Made by a program: the position numbers and the translations under genes. Below are positions 10,404 through 20,299 of a stretch of 64,000 nt of DNA, in pieces. Source of the stretch: Notospermus geniculatus (taxonomy: Eukaryota; Nemertea; Pilidiophora; Heteronemertea; Lineidae); the NCBI GenBank assembly GCA_002633025.1, contig NMRB01001185.1:50400-114399 (forward strand), given 5' to 3'. Positions within the stretch are counted from its first letter, which is position 1. The number at the start of each line of letters is the position of its first letter. The notes under the pieces were generated by a model that had not been told where the DNA came from, ran no database searches, and saw only the letters and a program-made list of their open reading frames with translations.

Positions 10404-11021
10404 GTAAGAAATTGACTCCTTCCCAAAATGTTTGGTTTTCCTGGAGGCAAAATATCTGTGATGATTGCAGTTCCAGGTAAAAACATCAGCAACGTAGCCT
10501 AAATAACAGCTCGACACAGAAATGAAAAAACACACTGAAGAACAGCACATCCCTCAAGCCAAGCAGTCATCCTACAGATGGGTACCCACACACTTTTTGC
10601 ATGCGATGCCAAGGCCCGAATTAAAGTGAAACTCAGGTACTTCCATGGCTGGGCCTAGGCCTATGCCATGACGAAGTCACAACGGAGGGAGCTACTGGGG
10701 CAGTCTGGTGGGGGCGGGAACGCCGGGAGGGGGACGGACGTCGTTGTCGGTCGACGTGTCATGTGTGCAGAATGCGGATGTAGGCCCTAGCCTAGCAGAA
10801 CAACAGAGAAAAAGTGTAGGATGATGAGCGTTTTGAATTGATAATTTATTTCATTCATTCATGATTCATGTTTATTGTTGATGTTCTAGCAATAGCAAGG
10901 TTAAACTATCTACTGTTACTGTCTGTTCCAAAAAATGGGCCATAAGCCTCGCCCCAGTAATCTGGAATGGAGAGTAGGCCTACCAAAAACAGCCCATCCA
11001 TGGGCCATGCATACATACATG
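10404..11021. other. Region upstream of the MADS-PHD gene
   Basis: The likely promoter and 5' UTR of the minus-strand MADS-PHD gene fall here. A possible extra exon ends at 10403 with donor GTGAGT; spliced to 10110 it is open in frame with the MSSL start. No TATA box was recognised. The 8-bp palindrome TAGGCCTA occurs at 10656 and 10975. Confidence 0.35.
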
Positions 11022-11537
11022 CACGCACGCACACCACAATGCATTACACACAATGCACGCAAGAATTTCCGGGAGTCCCGACAAACCACGCCAAATTAAG
11101 GCTAGTAGGAAATTTAACACGCTCTTTCTTTTTACCGTGAAACTACGTATATTGAAGTATAACATGTGTCTTTTATTTTTTATTTTTTATTGGTGACATG
11201 CACAGAAAAAAGTGCTTTTATTGAGTCGTACCTCAGACAAAATGTACAAATCGGTGAGTACAAGGTCGTAGACTGGTCTCTGCTCTCGAGTCGCTTCGCC
11301 AACACGTACTGTGGAACGTTACGAGGGTAACGAACCAGTCTAAGGTCGGCCGTTCTAGTGTACCTTGCGGTCGATAGATGGCGGTTGAGTATATTCTGGT
11401 TTGCGCGCGGAAATGCTTTGGCCACAGTTTGATTTGGGCGTGGTTCATGCCGCACCGTGGCCAACATCGACATTGGTCGTCAGGCCATGAGGTTAGAACT
11501 GCTCGTCGTGCTATCCTCTTGACAAAGTAGGTCTGGG
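11022..11537. repeat. Dispersed repeat, copy 2 (about 515 bp)
   Basis: Near-identical to 765-1291 in the same orientation; see that entry. The differences are single bases and short indels, and the flanks are unrelated. Confidence 0.75.
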
Positions 11538-11644
11538 ATTGAGATTTCCTTTTGTTCTGGTTGAACTGGTGCGGCGTGGACGCGCGGCCCGGCGTACCGT
11601 TCAAAGAGGGCGGAGGGATTTGATATTCGGTATTGGCAGGCACC

Positions 11645-11722
11645 AGTGCGGATCCGGGTTGGGCGCCCCCTGCGCCCCCCCCCCCTTTCGGCCACAAATC
11701 AGTAAAATTGACGGTGAAATTN
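11645..11722. repeat. Short dispersed repeat, second copy, with poly-C run
   Basis: Matches 5766-5835 (GGATCCGGG, CCCCTTTCGGCCA, GTGAAATT). It contains a C homopolymer run and a single unresolved base at 11722, probably a consequence of the run. Confidence 0.55.
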
Positions 11723-13090
11723 ACAGCTCAAATGGTATTTGGACGGACAGCCAATGGGAAAGAAGGCTCGTCTGGATGGTGTCGGCTGGGTTCGTTGAGG
11801 AGGAGACCGATTGGACGGATATGACGCATGTTTTGTCCAGTATCTTAGAAGAAGACCAACGAAGCTTCATCCTGTAAAATGTAAAGGGCAGCAGGGACAT
11901 CTGCGTATCCGGCGTATCGACCCAACCCAATCCCTGCAGAAACCCAGGGTCCTACGTTCCATGGAAGATAAAACCTGCTGTAAAGGGTTTCTGATCCTGT
12001 ATATTGAGTACGGGTGTCGGCGATCTGACATGGTGTGTCAGAAAATGATATCCCCTGAACAACTTGATGACGGTGCGATGCATTGGCGCTGTTTTTTTTA
12101 AACGAAACATCCTTTATTGTGGCCCTGAATCTGTATAATTCAGATAAACGACTGGCGAGTCTTCAGACAATTGATAAATAACTCATCTGTTCAAACAAAT
12201 GACATGTGACCAACCAGGGTTCGTTTGTCCCTGTGACGTCACAGCCCTGTCTCTGTAATGTAATCTCGTTCCCTCGCCAGCTCCATCAGTCTGTACAAAC
12301 ATTATCCCTGTCTGGAGTATTGGACACCACACCTTATTTACAACAACTCTCATCAAATAGCCTTTGGGACTCAACTAGAGAGCGAATGTCGTCTGTGTTG
12401 TTTCAAACTTGATACGACATTTGACTTTCTTTGAGTGCAAAATCCGAGAGAATTGAAAACTGGGGGCAAAAATCCTGCCGGCGAAGACAAACACTTGACA
12501 GGAGGTTCCAAAACCCAGAAACGGCCCTGATTTGGTAGATCTTGTGTTTTTCTGTACCATACATCCTATAATTGACTTCCTCCGACTGAGAGTGCCAGAA
12601 CAAGGCTGGCTTGGTCGGCAGCAGAATGTTCCTCACCGCTGTGTCCATGTATATTCCGTCTCCAACGTCCTTGAATGCTTTGTAAAGCGAAAGGAAAAAA
12701 GAGGAAGACCCCGAATGAATCATCTCTCCCGCTCGCGCACCTTGGAAATTCTTACCTTGATGCAACCACTTATCTTATCGTCGACAATATCGTCTTAGCT
12801 GTCGTGTCTTCTCTTTTCATTGATTTAGCAGACGATGTTTCCTAGCTGTCCCGTTTCCTCGTGACGGAAAGACGACACGCACGCATCTATCGACCTCCTA
12901 GTTTCAATTTTCTCCGCTCTGTGCTCACAGTTCAAGGAGGAGTTCGGTGATCCTTGTGTCAGACTCTGTGTACATTTCAAGAAGAGTTAGCTGATGAGCG
13001 GACTGAGAGGGCTTCCGAACAGCAGGTGTGGTCGAGGGTCAAATCATCAAACATCAAAGATAGACAAGGAACTCGCATATGAGTTCATGT
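11723..13090. other. Stretch without a supported gene
   Basis: Open frames on both strands up to 120 codons (for example 12403-12765 minus) overlap one another and match no family I recognise. No splice-site series was found. Confidence 0.4.
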
Positions 13091-13107
13091 CATTTGGGTG
13101 AGATGGA

Positions 13108-13195
13108 TGTCGCGTCTTACGAGAGGCGTAGTTGTAGCACCTGTGTCTGTCACCACCTCAAATGTCGCGGGTTATGGGTTCGATTCCGCGTCAAC
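13108..13195 (+). mobile_element. tRNA-derived SINE fragment
   Basis: A pol III B-box-like GGGTTCGATTCC lies at 13176-13187, with an A-box-like GGCGTAGTTGTAGCACC about 50 bases upstream. No complementary acceptor stem is present, so it is SINE-like and not a tRNA gene. Confidence 0.5.
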
Positions 13196-13263
13196 CCTTT
13201 TGCTGTTGTGATGAAGAGGGTGTCATCTGGGGTGACTTTGAACAATGGGGTAACCTGAACGCC

Positions 13264-13336
13264 CTCTAGGAGAAATGCTGGGGATGAATGACAGCATTTC
13301 TAGGAGAAATGCTGGGGATGAATGACATTTCTCTGC
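13264..13336. repeat. Tandem duplication of about 37 bp
   Basis: CTAGGAGAAATGCTGGGGAT followed by GAATGACA and ATTT occurs twice in direct succession. Confidence 0.65.
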
Positions 13337-14121
13337 TCAGATGAAGGTAGTTTTAGTGGGATTCTCGTCTTGTCGTAGGCCCAGATGAGACAATCTTGCA
13401 GCATTTGGTGTATATGTGCTCGGTTCCCTCTTCTGACCATTTTCTGGAACGTGGCTCCCTTCCCTGCAGGTCCCGTCAATCGGAAACTGCCGTTTCTTGG
13501 TTCTCATCTCACGAGAACGTGGACAGAACTAAACCAACTCTGATTGGCTGCGCATGCGAAAGAAGCAGGGTTCTCTGCAGACCAGAAACCACTGACAGCA
13601 CGGGAGACATTCGAATCATAACCACACGAACGATGCGGTGAGCGCTGCATTAACTACATGACGAAACATGGCACATCAATCTCCCTTCTGTAATAGCATT
13701 CCATTTAGTCTAATAGACTTAACCATGATTATTTTAGTATCGTAGACATTGGTTGAGAAATACCGCATAGCATAACAAGATACAGCGAGTAGAGTGAAAG
13801 ACGGCTGTATTTTTCTGTCTTAAAAAGAGAGGCGCGCGGTGAGCAGTGGGAACTGTCAATGTTAATTCAGGGACGTTTTACTTGAGTCGCGTAGACGTGA
13901 TCTTCGCATTACGTCGCACGTTTTCGCCGTAATTGGGATAGTTAGTCGGGTAAAGTGAACATTCACGATCAGGCCCCGTATTAATTAATGTTTAATTGCG
14001 ATATCGGAGAAAAGAAACGCAGTGTTAGAGAGATGGAGGGGTTGGGACGCGGTTCGCTAAAAGTACCAACATGCCTGACTTGTCGTCTATGAAAATGCCA
14101 AAGTTGTGATACTAAATATAA
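13337..14121. other. Stretch without a supported gene
   Basis: No coding evidence and no strong repeat structure were seen. Confidence 0.35.
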
Positions 14122-14249
14122 TAGGGAGTTTTCGCAAAGCCCCCGAAACTCCAACTCGAACGCCAAACCCATTGTTCGATGCCACCGAGAGAGCACCGAA
14201 CAAACGGATAGACGTTCGTGTTGGCGTTTCGGGGGCTTTGCGAAAACTA
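14122..14249 (-). mobile_element. MITE family A, copy 1 (128 bp foldback)
   Basis: Terminal inverted repeats of about 38 bp start TAGGGAGTTTTCGCAAAG and continue CCCCCGAAACGCCAAC. The reverse complement matches the copy at 46454-46584 end to end. Termini in TA suggest a TA target, as in Tc1/mariner-type MITEs, but this is only inferred. Confidence 0.75.
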
Positions 14250-14908
14250 CATGTATAGTAAAAGATTGAGAACGTGAGAGTGTGCCTGTAGGCTGATCCT
14301 GTGATAAGTCGTTGGTTGTGTAGCTATTCTGGTCAGATATGTTGTTTAATAGGTGCGGTACCACTGCTATAGCGATGTCCTACACAACCGGTCCACAAAA
14401 TAAATATACATGTAGTTGTCCCATAAATACTTCGCTCAACAAATCACTATCAGCCGCCAGTGAACATTCAAATCTCGCTACTCCAGAACAACGTCATCGC
14501 ATCCCCATTGCAGGCCCCTGCCAACTCGGCGATAACCCAGCCAGCTTGTCAACGGACCACTCGCCCACTTCCTTTCCACATCATACCGTCGTCTGCTTCT
14601 AATTCGTGCGTGTTTACCGTGATTATCGGTCGGTAGCAGACCGTCCCGTCCGGATGTCGAACCGAACCACCAAGCAGGCCAACTCCCAGGTGATTAGACC
14701 TTGTGCCCTGACGGGCGGATTAATCATCGTTTAGTGACTCGGCCTGATTTATAGTCCCGGTTCGCCACACAACACTCAAATTGAACGTCAATTCACCTAA
14801 TGTTTGAAAAGGTGAACCTTAACCACCTTATCTACTAGGCCACATTCGGATAAAAACATCGTTACAAACGCAGTAGCCGTCCGATCATAGGACGGTGATG
14901 TTTGTATT
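14250..14908. other. Stretch without a supported gene
   Basis: Nothing beyond short open frames was seen. Confidence 0.35.
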
Positions 14909-15050
14909 AACGCACCAATGAGAGCGGCTTTTTGTAGCGAAGGGCACCAATCCGAGTGCTTGTAAACATCAACGAACCAATCAGAGCGCTTCTTTAATCT
15001 GGAGGAACGAATCATGAGGGCTGTACTGCGAATGCACCAATCACAGCGCA
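14909..15050. repeat. Degenerate 30-bp array carrying phased CCAAT motifs
   Basis: Five units start at about 14912, 14944, 14974, 15005 and 15034. Each carries a version of CACCAATCAGAGCGCTT: the forms seen are CACCAATGAGAGCGGC, CACCAATCCGAGTGCT, AACCAATCAGAGCGCT, AACGAATCATGAGGGCT and CACCAATCACAGCGCA. The spacing is about three helical turns. Confidence 0.6.
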
Positions 15051-15685
15051 TGTGATGATGAAAAGAAGAGGTAAACTTGGTAATGGCGTCGAACTCATGT
15101 CTTCAGGGGCCCCAATCGTGAACCGAAGGTGATGCTATCCGCCTGGTATCCCGTCCCATCCATTACCGGTACTCCACCGCTACACATTCGATCATCCATT
15201 AATTTACGAGTCGGATACGCACAACTGTCGGCAAGTCTTAATTTCCAAGTTGGCTTATTTTTCGTACTGTCGCCTAGTAAATGATTGATATACGTTTGGC
15301 TCTACCTTGTGAGGTCCTGATCCATTCCCCATCCGACGGGTATATAGACTAATCAAGATTACTTGTCGTCTTGGTTCAGTTGGAGTGGGAGCGACATGAA
15401 ATTGGGTTTTGCCGAGTCAGCACTCTATAAGGGGGCACAAAGGGACTGATGCTCGATTCATTGCAGTCTGGACACTACCCTGGTGTTCGGACTTATCGTC
15501 ATACTTGTGTGGTTTCGCAAATCTGACGAAACACGAAGTACGAAATAGGAAATTGGACTTCTTTTCCATGACGTAATGTATACTATTTCAGGAGATGGTT
15601 TGTACCACAAATGTCCCTGCTGCCAGTGCGTCTTTTAGCATATCATGTGAGACCGAGAGAGTTATGGTACACCTTGAATTTTTTA
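15051..15685. other. Stretch without a supported gene
   Basis: Nothing recognised. Confidence 0.35.
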
Positions 15686-15717
15686 ATTTCCACTTCGTAG
15701 ATCTACGAAGTGGAAAT
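15686..15717. repeat. Perfect 32-bp palindrome
   Basis: ATTTCCACTTCGTAGA is followed at once by its exact complement, with no loop. It stands alone, with no recognisable element around it. Confidence 0.85.
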
Positions 15718-17513
15718 GAGATCAACCCTCCTCAGCCGGGTACCATATACATGTAGAACGTCGATTCTCACCGACCGACCGTCTTGCTGCAAAATGTGCA
15801 ATCATAGTCCTAATTCAGGTCTTGGCTCGCCGCATTTTACCATAAACTGTAAGTAATGCATGAATATCCACTGCTAATTATTTCATAAAGAATATTCCAT
15901 TGGCTACAGCCAACTTTCAATCAATCCGCCTTCTCCAAGCAGATGATGGATAGCAATTACGAGTCAGCATCACAAGAAAGACCCGACTCAATCTTGTTCG
16001 GCTGCTACAGTACCACCATCGTCAAACAAACGTGACCTCTGACCCTACCCGGCGGTGTAGGAACGCGATCATATGCTGACGACGACAACTATTCGATCCA
16101 TCCCAACATCAGGAGAACCATCCGCCGATTATCCAAATAGATTTGCCATCGATTCCTCTTCCCGGCCGCCGGTGATAGAGAGATGAAATTTTTATTAACG
16201 AATGGCTGGAATTCATATCTTGAACCGTCTTCGCCGCAATGGCAAACATCAGTGTCAATATTGCGCGCTGGACCGGCAAATACCTGCATCGCCTTAGCAA
16301 AGGGATGATCCAGGATGGATGGAGGACGCAAGGCAAGCCAAAGAAACATTGACCACAAAGTGAGCCAAGATTCAATCGCATTTGCGGCGTTCAAGACGTT
16401 GCGGTGAGGTTTCTACGCATTGCCGATGACTTTAGTTCGCCAAATGGTAAATAACCTTCCCATTTCCACAAATAAAGCAGCATTTTGGTAGCTAGGTCCC
16501 AATCATGGCCTTTGATTACTCTCTTTGGCACTAAATATTCAGAACATTGAGGTAAAGTGGCCNCATTGATCAAGTACAGATGAAGACTTAGTGATGTTTT
16601 TAACAAGGAGCAGTCGGTATTGAAGGTATCTCCCATCCTATATCTTGTTAGCTAACGACCCAGATACGAAGGTGTGTCTTGGACTGATCCTGCCACCTGG
16701 CGGGGACTTGATACCCCTGGTGCCCGGTCCTAAAGGTAATGCACACGCAAAGTACATTGGCCTGCACATCTTCGATCAAACGTCGTCAGTGTCGGTCACA
16801 AATCGATTTACCTATCGGACCAGATCGATCCTAACTGACCTATCAAGCTCTGGTCATTCTAACCATCGCATGCAGACCCTGTGGTCGTCGTCTCAGATGT
16901 TTTATTCTATATTATCAATCGTTACGGCCCGTGGAGGACACTCAGAAAAGATTCTTCAACATTCCCGACACGCAGTAATCTCCAAATGAATAAAATATTT
17001 GCCACACCGCGTAATCATTCGTCAAACAAAGATGACCCGAGGCTATATATCATTCGGGTCTCTGGTTCGAGGTTATATTACACGGCACGTCTTGTTGAAG
17101 TCACGCGTGACTTGGACGCTGAGCGATAATTGGGCGTCCAATGCGGGGTTCTCGTCTGTTCCCCGCCCCTGCCTCGGGCACTCGGCGCGGGATCGATAGC
17201 TTGTGCAGTGTATTATCCCGCGCGACGTATAGAAACGGACGAGATTCCTAATAGGATTTACAAGAAGCAGATGTCTCATGTTGGTCGAGGTATCAGGCGC
17301 ATCCATTTGGGATGGGGGCTTATCTCTGGCGATTGCCACTTGCCGCCTTTAGGCATGATCGGAAAACATCCCTCAGCGGTTGTGACTCTCCTCGCTTTCA
17401 TAAAAAAACAACCAGGGTAGGCCAGTGTAGGAGGAAACCGTGGTCCTGGTGAAGACTATTCTCGCAACTTCGAATAATTACTGTAAAGTTCCGCGAGAGG
17501 ATTCACCACTTCA
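15718..17513. other. Stretch without a supported gene
   Basis: Short open frames only (for example 16645-16989 and 17130-17420); none is recognisable. One unresolved base lies at 16563. Confidence 0.35.
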
Positions 17514-17555
17514 TAGATGGCAGCACCGTCATTGAAACGCCTGTGGCGCCATCTG
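17514..17555. repeat. Short hairpin with AGATGGC termini
   Basis: TAGATGGCAGCACCGTC at the left and CCTGTGGCGCCATCTG at the right form a small inverted pair. Related sequences lie at 49281-49342 and 51596-51657. Confidence 0.5.
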
Positions 17556-17621
17556 TTCTGTGTGGCGACCTTCCGAGGTATACACGCAAGGGGTTTCGTT
17601 TCAAACGTTTGAGATGACTCG

Positions 17622-17872
17622 ACAATAGACGAATCCCAAATTCCAAGTTCTGCGCACTTCCGCCGAAATAGCAACAAGAGCCTCCATCTGAAACCAGCTG
17701 ACGTGACGCAATACGTGATTCAGCAATGGTCAACTCTGACGTGACGTCGTCCAAGTCACTGTCGTGGGGTTCTCTGCGTCACGTCATTCAGTTTCAGACC
17801 GAGGTTCTTGTTGCTATTTCGGCGGAAGTGCGCAGATCTTTCCCGTTTACGTCAATTTGGGATTTGTCTATA
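17622..17872. mobile_element. Long imperfect inverted repeat (foldback element, 251 bp)
   Basis: A perfect 29-bp arm pair (17650-17678 and 17807-17835, beginning CTGCGCACTTCCGCCGAAAT) is extended on both sides by imperfect pairing. Outer parts ATAGACRAATCCCAAATT pair, and inner parts CTGAAAC and TGACGTGACGCA pair. Arms are about 100 bp. Confidence 0.7.
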
Positions 17873-18497
17873 GAAACTGCTCCTTGGGGCCGCGATATCG
17901 TTTAGTTTCATAAAATGTAACGCGGCACATCGCAATTTCTTGGCGCTAATTGAGCTAGACAATCAATTTATACACCTGTACCGACGGAGGGGATTGAGCA
18001 GAAAATGTTCATTTATTGACCTGTCAGCTCAACCAGGGCTTGGAAGCAAGTGTACCATGTCAGAATGATGGTTCTGGAGACGCCTTCAGCAACCTGACCC
18101 AAAACAACTGCGTCTAAACATACTGTGCTGCGTTTTCGAGACGTGTTCGAGGGGGCCACGGGTTCGATTCTTGGCGGAGTTGCTGTCTCCCGCTCTCAAC
18201 GGTTTGGTAGTACAGACTGTGCTAAAACTGATTAACACCTTGGACATACAGGAGGTTACCACCACACTGATTGAGGGATGGTCCCGCCTGTGGAGGCGAA
18301 AAATTAAGTCTAAAAACTACATTGTTGTTCAGGCGAGTGCGAAAGCTGTGACTGTGGATACCGGAGATGTGTCTGAAACAGGAATGACCTTGAAACGGTC
18401 ATGGCAAGAAGAGCTCGGTTCAGGTGACAACTCAACAAAGCTCCTAAAGGCCCGTGGACGAACCTGTAATACCGGTTGTAATATACACTAATCCTAC
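17873..18497. other. Stretch with a tRNA-like fragment, no supported gene
   Basis: A B-box-like GGTTCGATTC lies at 18161-18170 without a convincing A box. The open frame at 18171-18491 starts inside it and is probably not a gene. Confidence 0.3.
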
Positions 18498-18533
18498 NNN
18501 NNNNNNNNNNNNNNNNNNNNNNNNNNNNNNNNN
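18498..18533. other. Assembly gap (36 N) next to a poly-C run
   Basis: The run of N is followed by about 11 C, which is likely to have caused the gap. Confidence 0.95.
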
Positions 18534-19919
18534 CCCCCCCCCCCAGCCTTGTTTCAGAAAACACGGGACAAAGGTTGCCACAGCTTGAGATCAAAACAAG
18601 GCCGTATCACCCAGGAACAATTATGTACACGATGTATTTTAAACAACCCGTATCAGGCTATTGTCTAGTTCTGTAGCCTTAGGGGATGCTGCGTTGCTTG
18701 GGCTGGCCTCCCGATCGATGGGAGTAGTCATGATAGTGTGAACGTTGCGAATGCAATGACTGGATTGAAATTAACAATCTACCTTGTGTTGAGTTAGGAT
18801 TGCAAAATAACACTTAAAGGTACACTCAACTGTTCAAAGTCAAAGCAACGAGGAAATGAAACTTCGTATAGAGGGCGAGGAACATTGGCATGCACGTCCT
18901 AGCTTGTACTGGTACGAAAAAATATTGCCAAAAATCCGTTGTGTTCAACCCTGATTTTAGCGTGTCAAAGTGCCCATTTGGGAATCGTACTGAATGTGAT
19001 GTTTAATCAAAAAGCTGTAATGCCAATCGATGACTTCACACGACCAACTTGGGCCGGAATTACGTAAGTCATTTTGCAACTTTACACTGCTGCGGTGATT
19101 TCACGGAGGTCCAGGATTTCCAGATTGCATTTCGGGTATTCCCCGTCAGCAGCCTGCCACGGATTACCTCGGGAGTTTTAAGTGGTGATGAGTCTTCATA
19201 CTACAACTCATATTTTAATCATCTGGACGTCTCTACTAATTAGCACATGAGTCAAATGCTCTCGCTAGCCATCTTGTGCTGAAAATGCCAGGACTGATGA
19301 AGACAAATATCAAGACACCAATATTCATGTAGGCCAAGACAGACACCGCCCTTTGCTGGACAGTCCTGAGACAGTGACAAAGGACACCATTTCCATTTAT
19401 GCCGCAGATCCAACCAAGGACTCTAAAGAAAAAATTTTTGATTCGTTCCCGCCGAAATCATGCTTTTATAAACACCCCGTCCAAAGGGTGTGGCGGTAGG
19501 ACCCGTTTGATCATGTTGATGACGGGCTGTCCTGAATTGGTACGGTAGCTAGCTTGTTCAGAGACTGAGTCACTGAGATCGGACGAAGTTGCAAAATCCT
19601 TTCTACCTTACAAAAAAACGGGACGCCCGGGTCACCTTTCCCGCTCACAAGGCTGTTTTGATATCAAGTCGCGTCGCCCTATTTCAACACGGGCCGTCCG
19701 CTCTCAGACAGAGTTATCACTCGAGAAAGTGCGGTATTCAGTCCCGTTCGGTTTCTAGAAACCACCGCCAGCATCGCAAACGATCCACTCGCGCTAGCCG
19801 GGCTGCAGAGAGCTCTGTCGACCAATAGGATCCGCACGACTCACGTGGGCACTAGCGTGCTATCCCAGCTCGATCAGCGTCCTATGTATTCATTCTGTTG
19901 CTAGTCACACTAGGCAGTC
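18534..19919. other. Region upstream of NOL4 exon 1
   Basis: No coding sequence is seen. The last few hundred bases are the likely NOL4 5' UTR and promoter. They include a GC-rich tract at about 19620-19830 and an E-box-like CACGTG at about 19841. No TATA box near the start is evident. Confidence 0.4.
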
Positions 19920-20222
19920 ATGTCGTCTGGCACTGTGGCCTTACCCGAAGCCGTCAAGAGGGAGATGTATGATATATTTCAGTCGTGGGCACTGAAGAAT
20001 TACGGGGACAGCGGAAAAACAAAAACGGTCACAAAAAGGAAGTATGATAGGATTGTAAACATTCTGGCCGGAGATGAACAATCAACATCGGATAATTCCA
20101 AGTTTAGATTCTGGGTAAAGGCCAAGGGATTTCGTTTAGGGCCTTTGGAAGGTGTTAAAGCGCCCCCTCTGAATGAAGGGGATATCTCGGATAGGATACT
20201 ATACGTTCCCACCAAAGTGCCG
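19920..20222 (+). CDS. NOL4: NOL4 or NOL4L (nucleolar protein 4 family), exon 1
   Basis: This exon encodes the first 101 residues, ending in phase 0 at a consensus donor (GTGAGT at 20223). The conserved N-terminal block is clear: YGDSGKTKTVTKRKY, RIVNILAGDE, then KFRFWVKAKGFRLGPLEG and ILYVPTKVP, matching the start of vertebrate NOL4 and NOL4L. The start ATG at 19920 sits at the beginning of this block and has no plausible upstream in-frame alternative. NOL4 proteins are nuclear and expressed mainly in nervous tissue in vertebrates; their biochemical role is poorly known. An invertebrate gene probably represents both vertebrate paralogues, so the symbol is family-level. The next exon found is 41 kb downstream at 61370. 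Confidence 0.9.
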
Positions 20223-20299
20223 GTGAGTACTTTTTACTTTTCGCCCTCTGTTCAGTTGCAGCTTGTTATTAATGAGCTAAGTTTTATTGTTGTTGTAGT

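Noticed and set aside
13108-13195. tRNA gene (B box GGGTTCGATTCC)
   Set aside because: No acceptor stem or proper anticodon arm could be folded; it is better explained as a tRNA-derived SINE.
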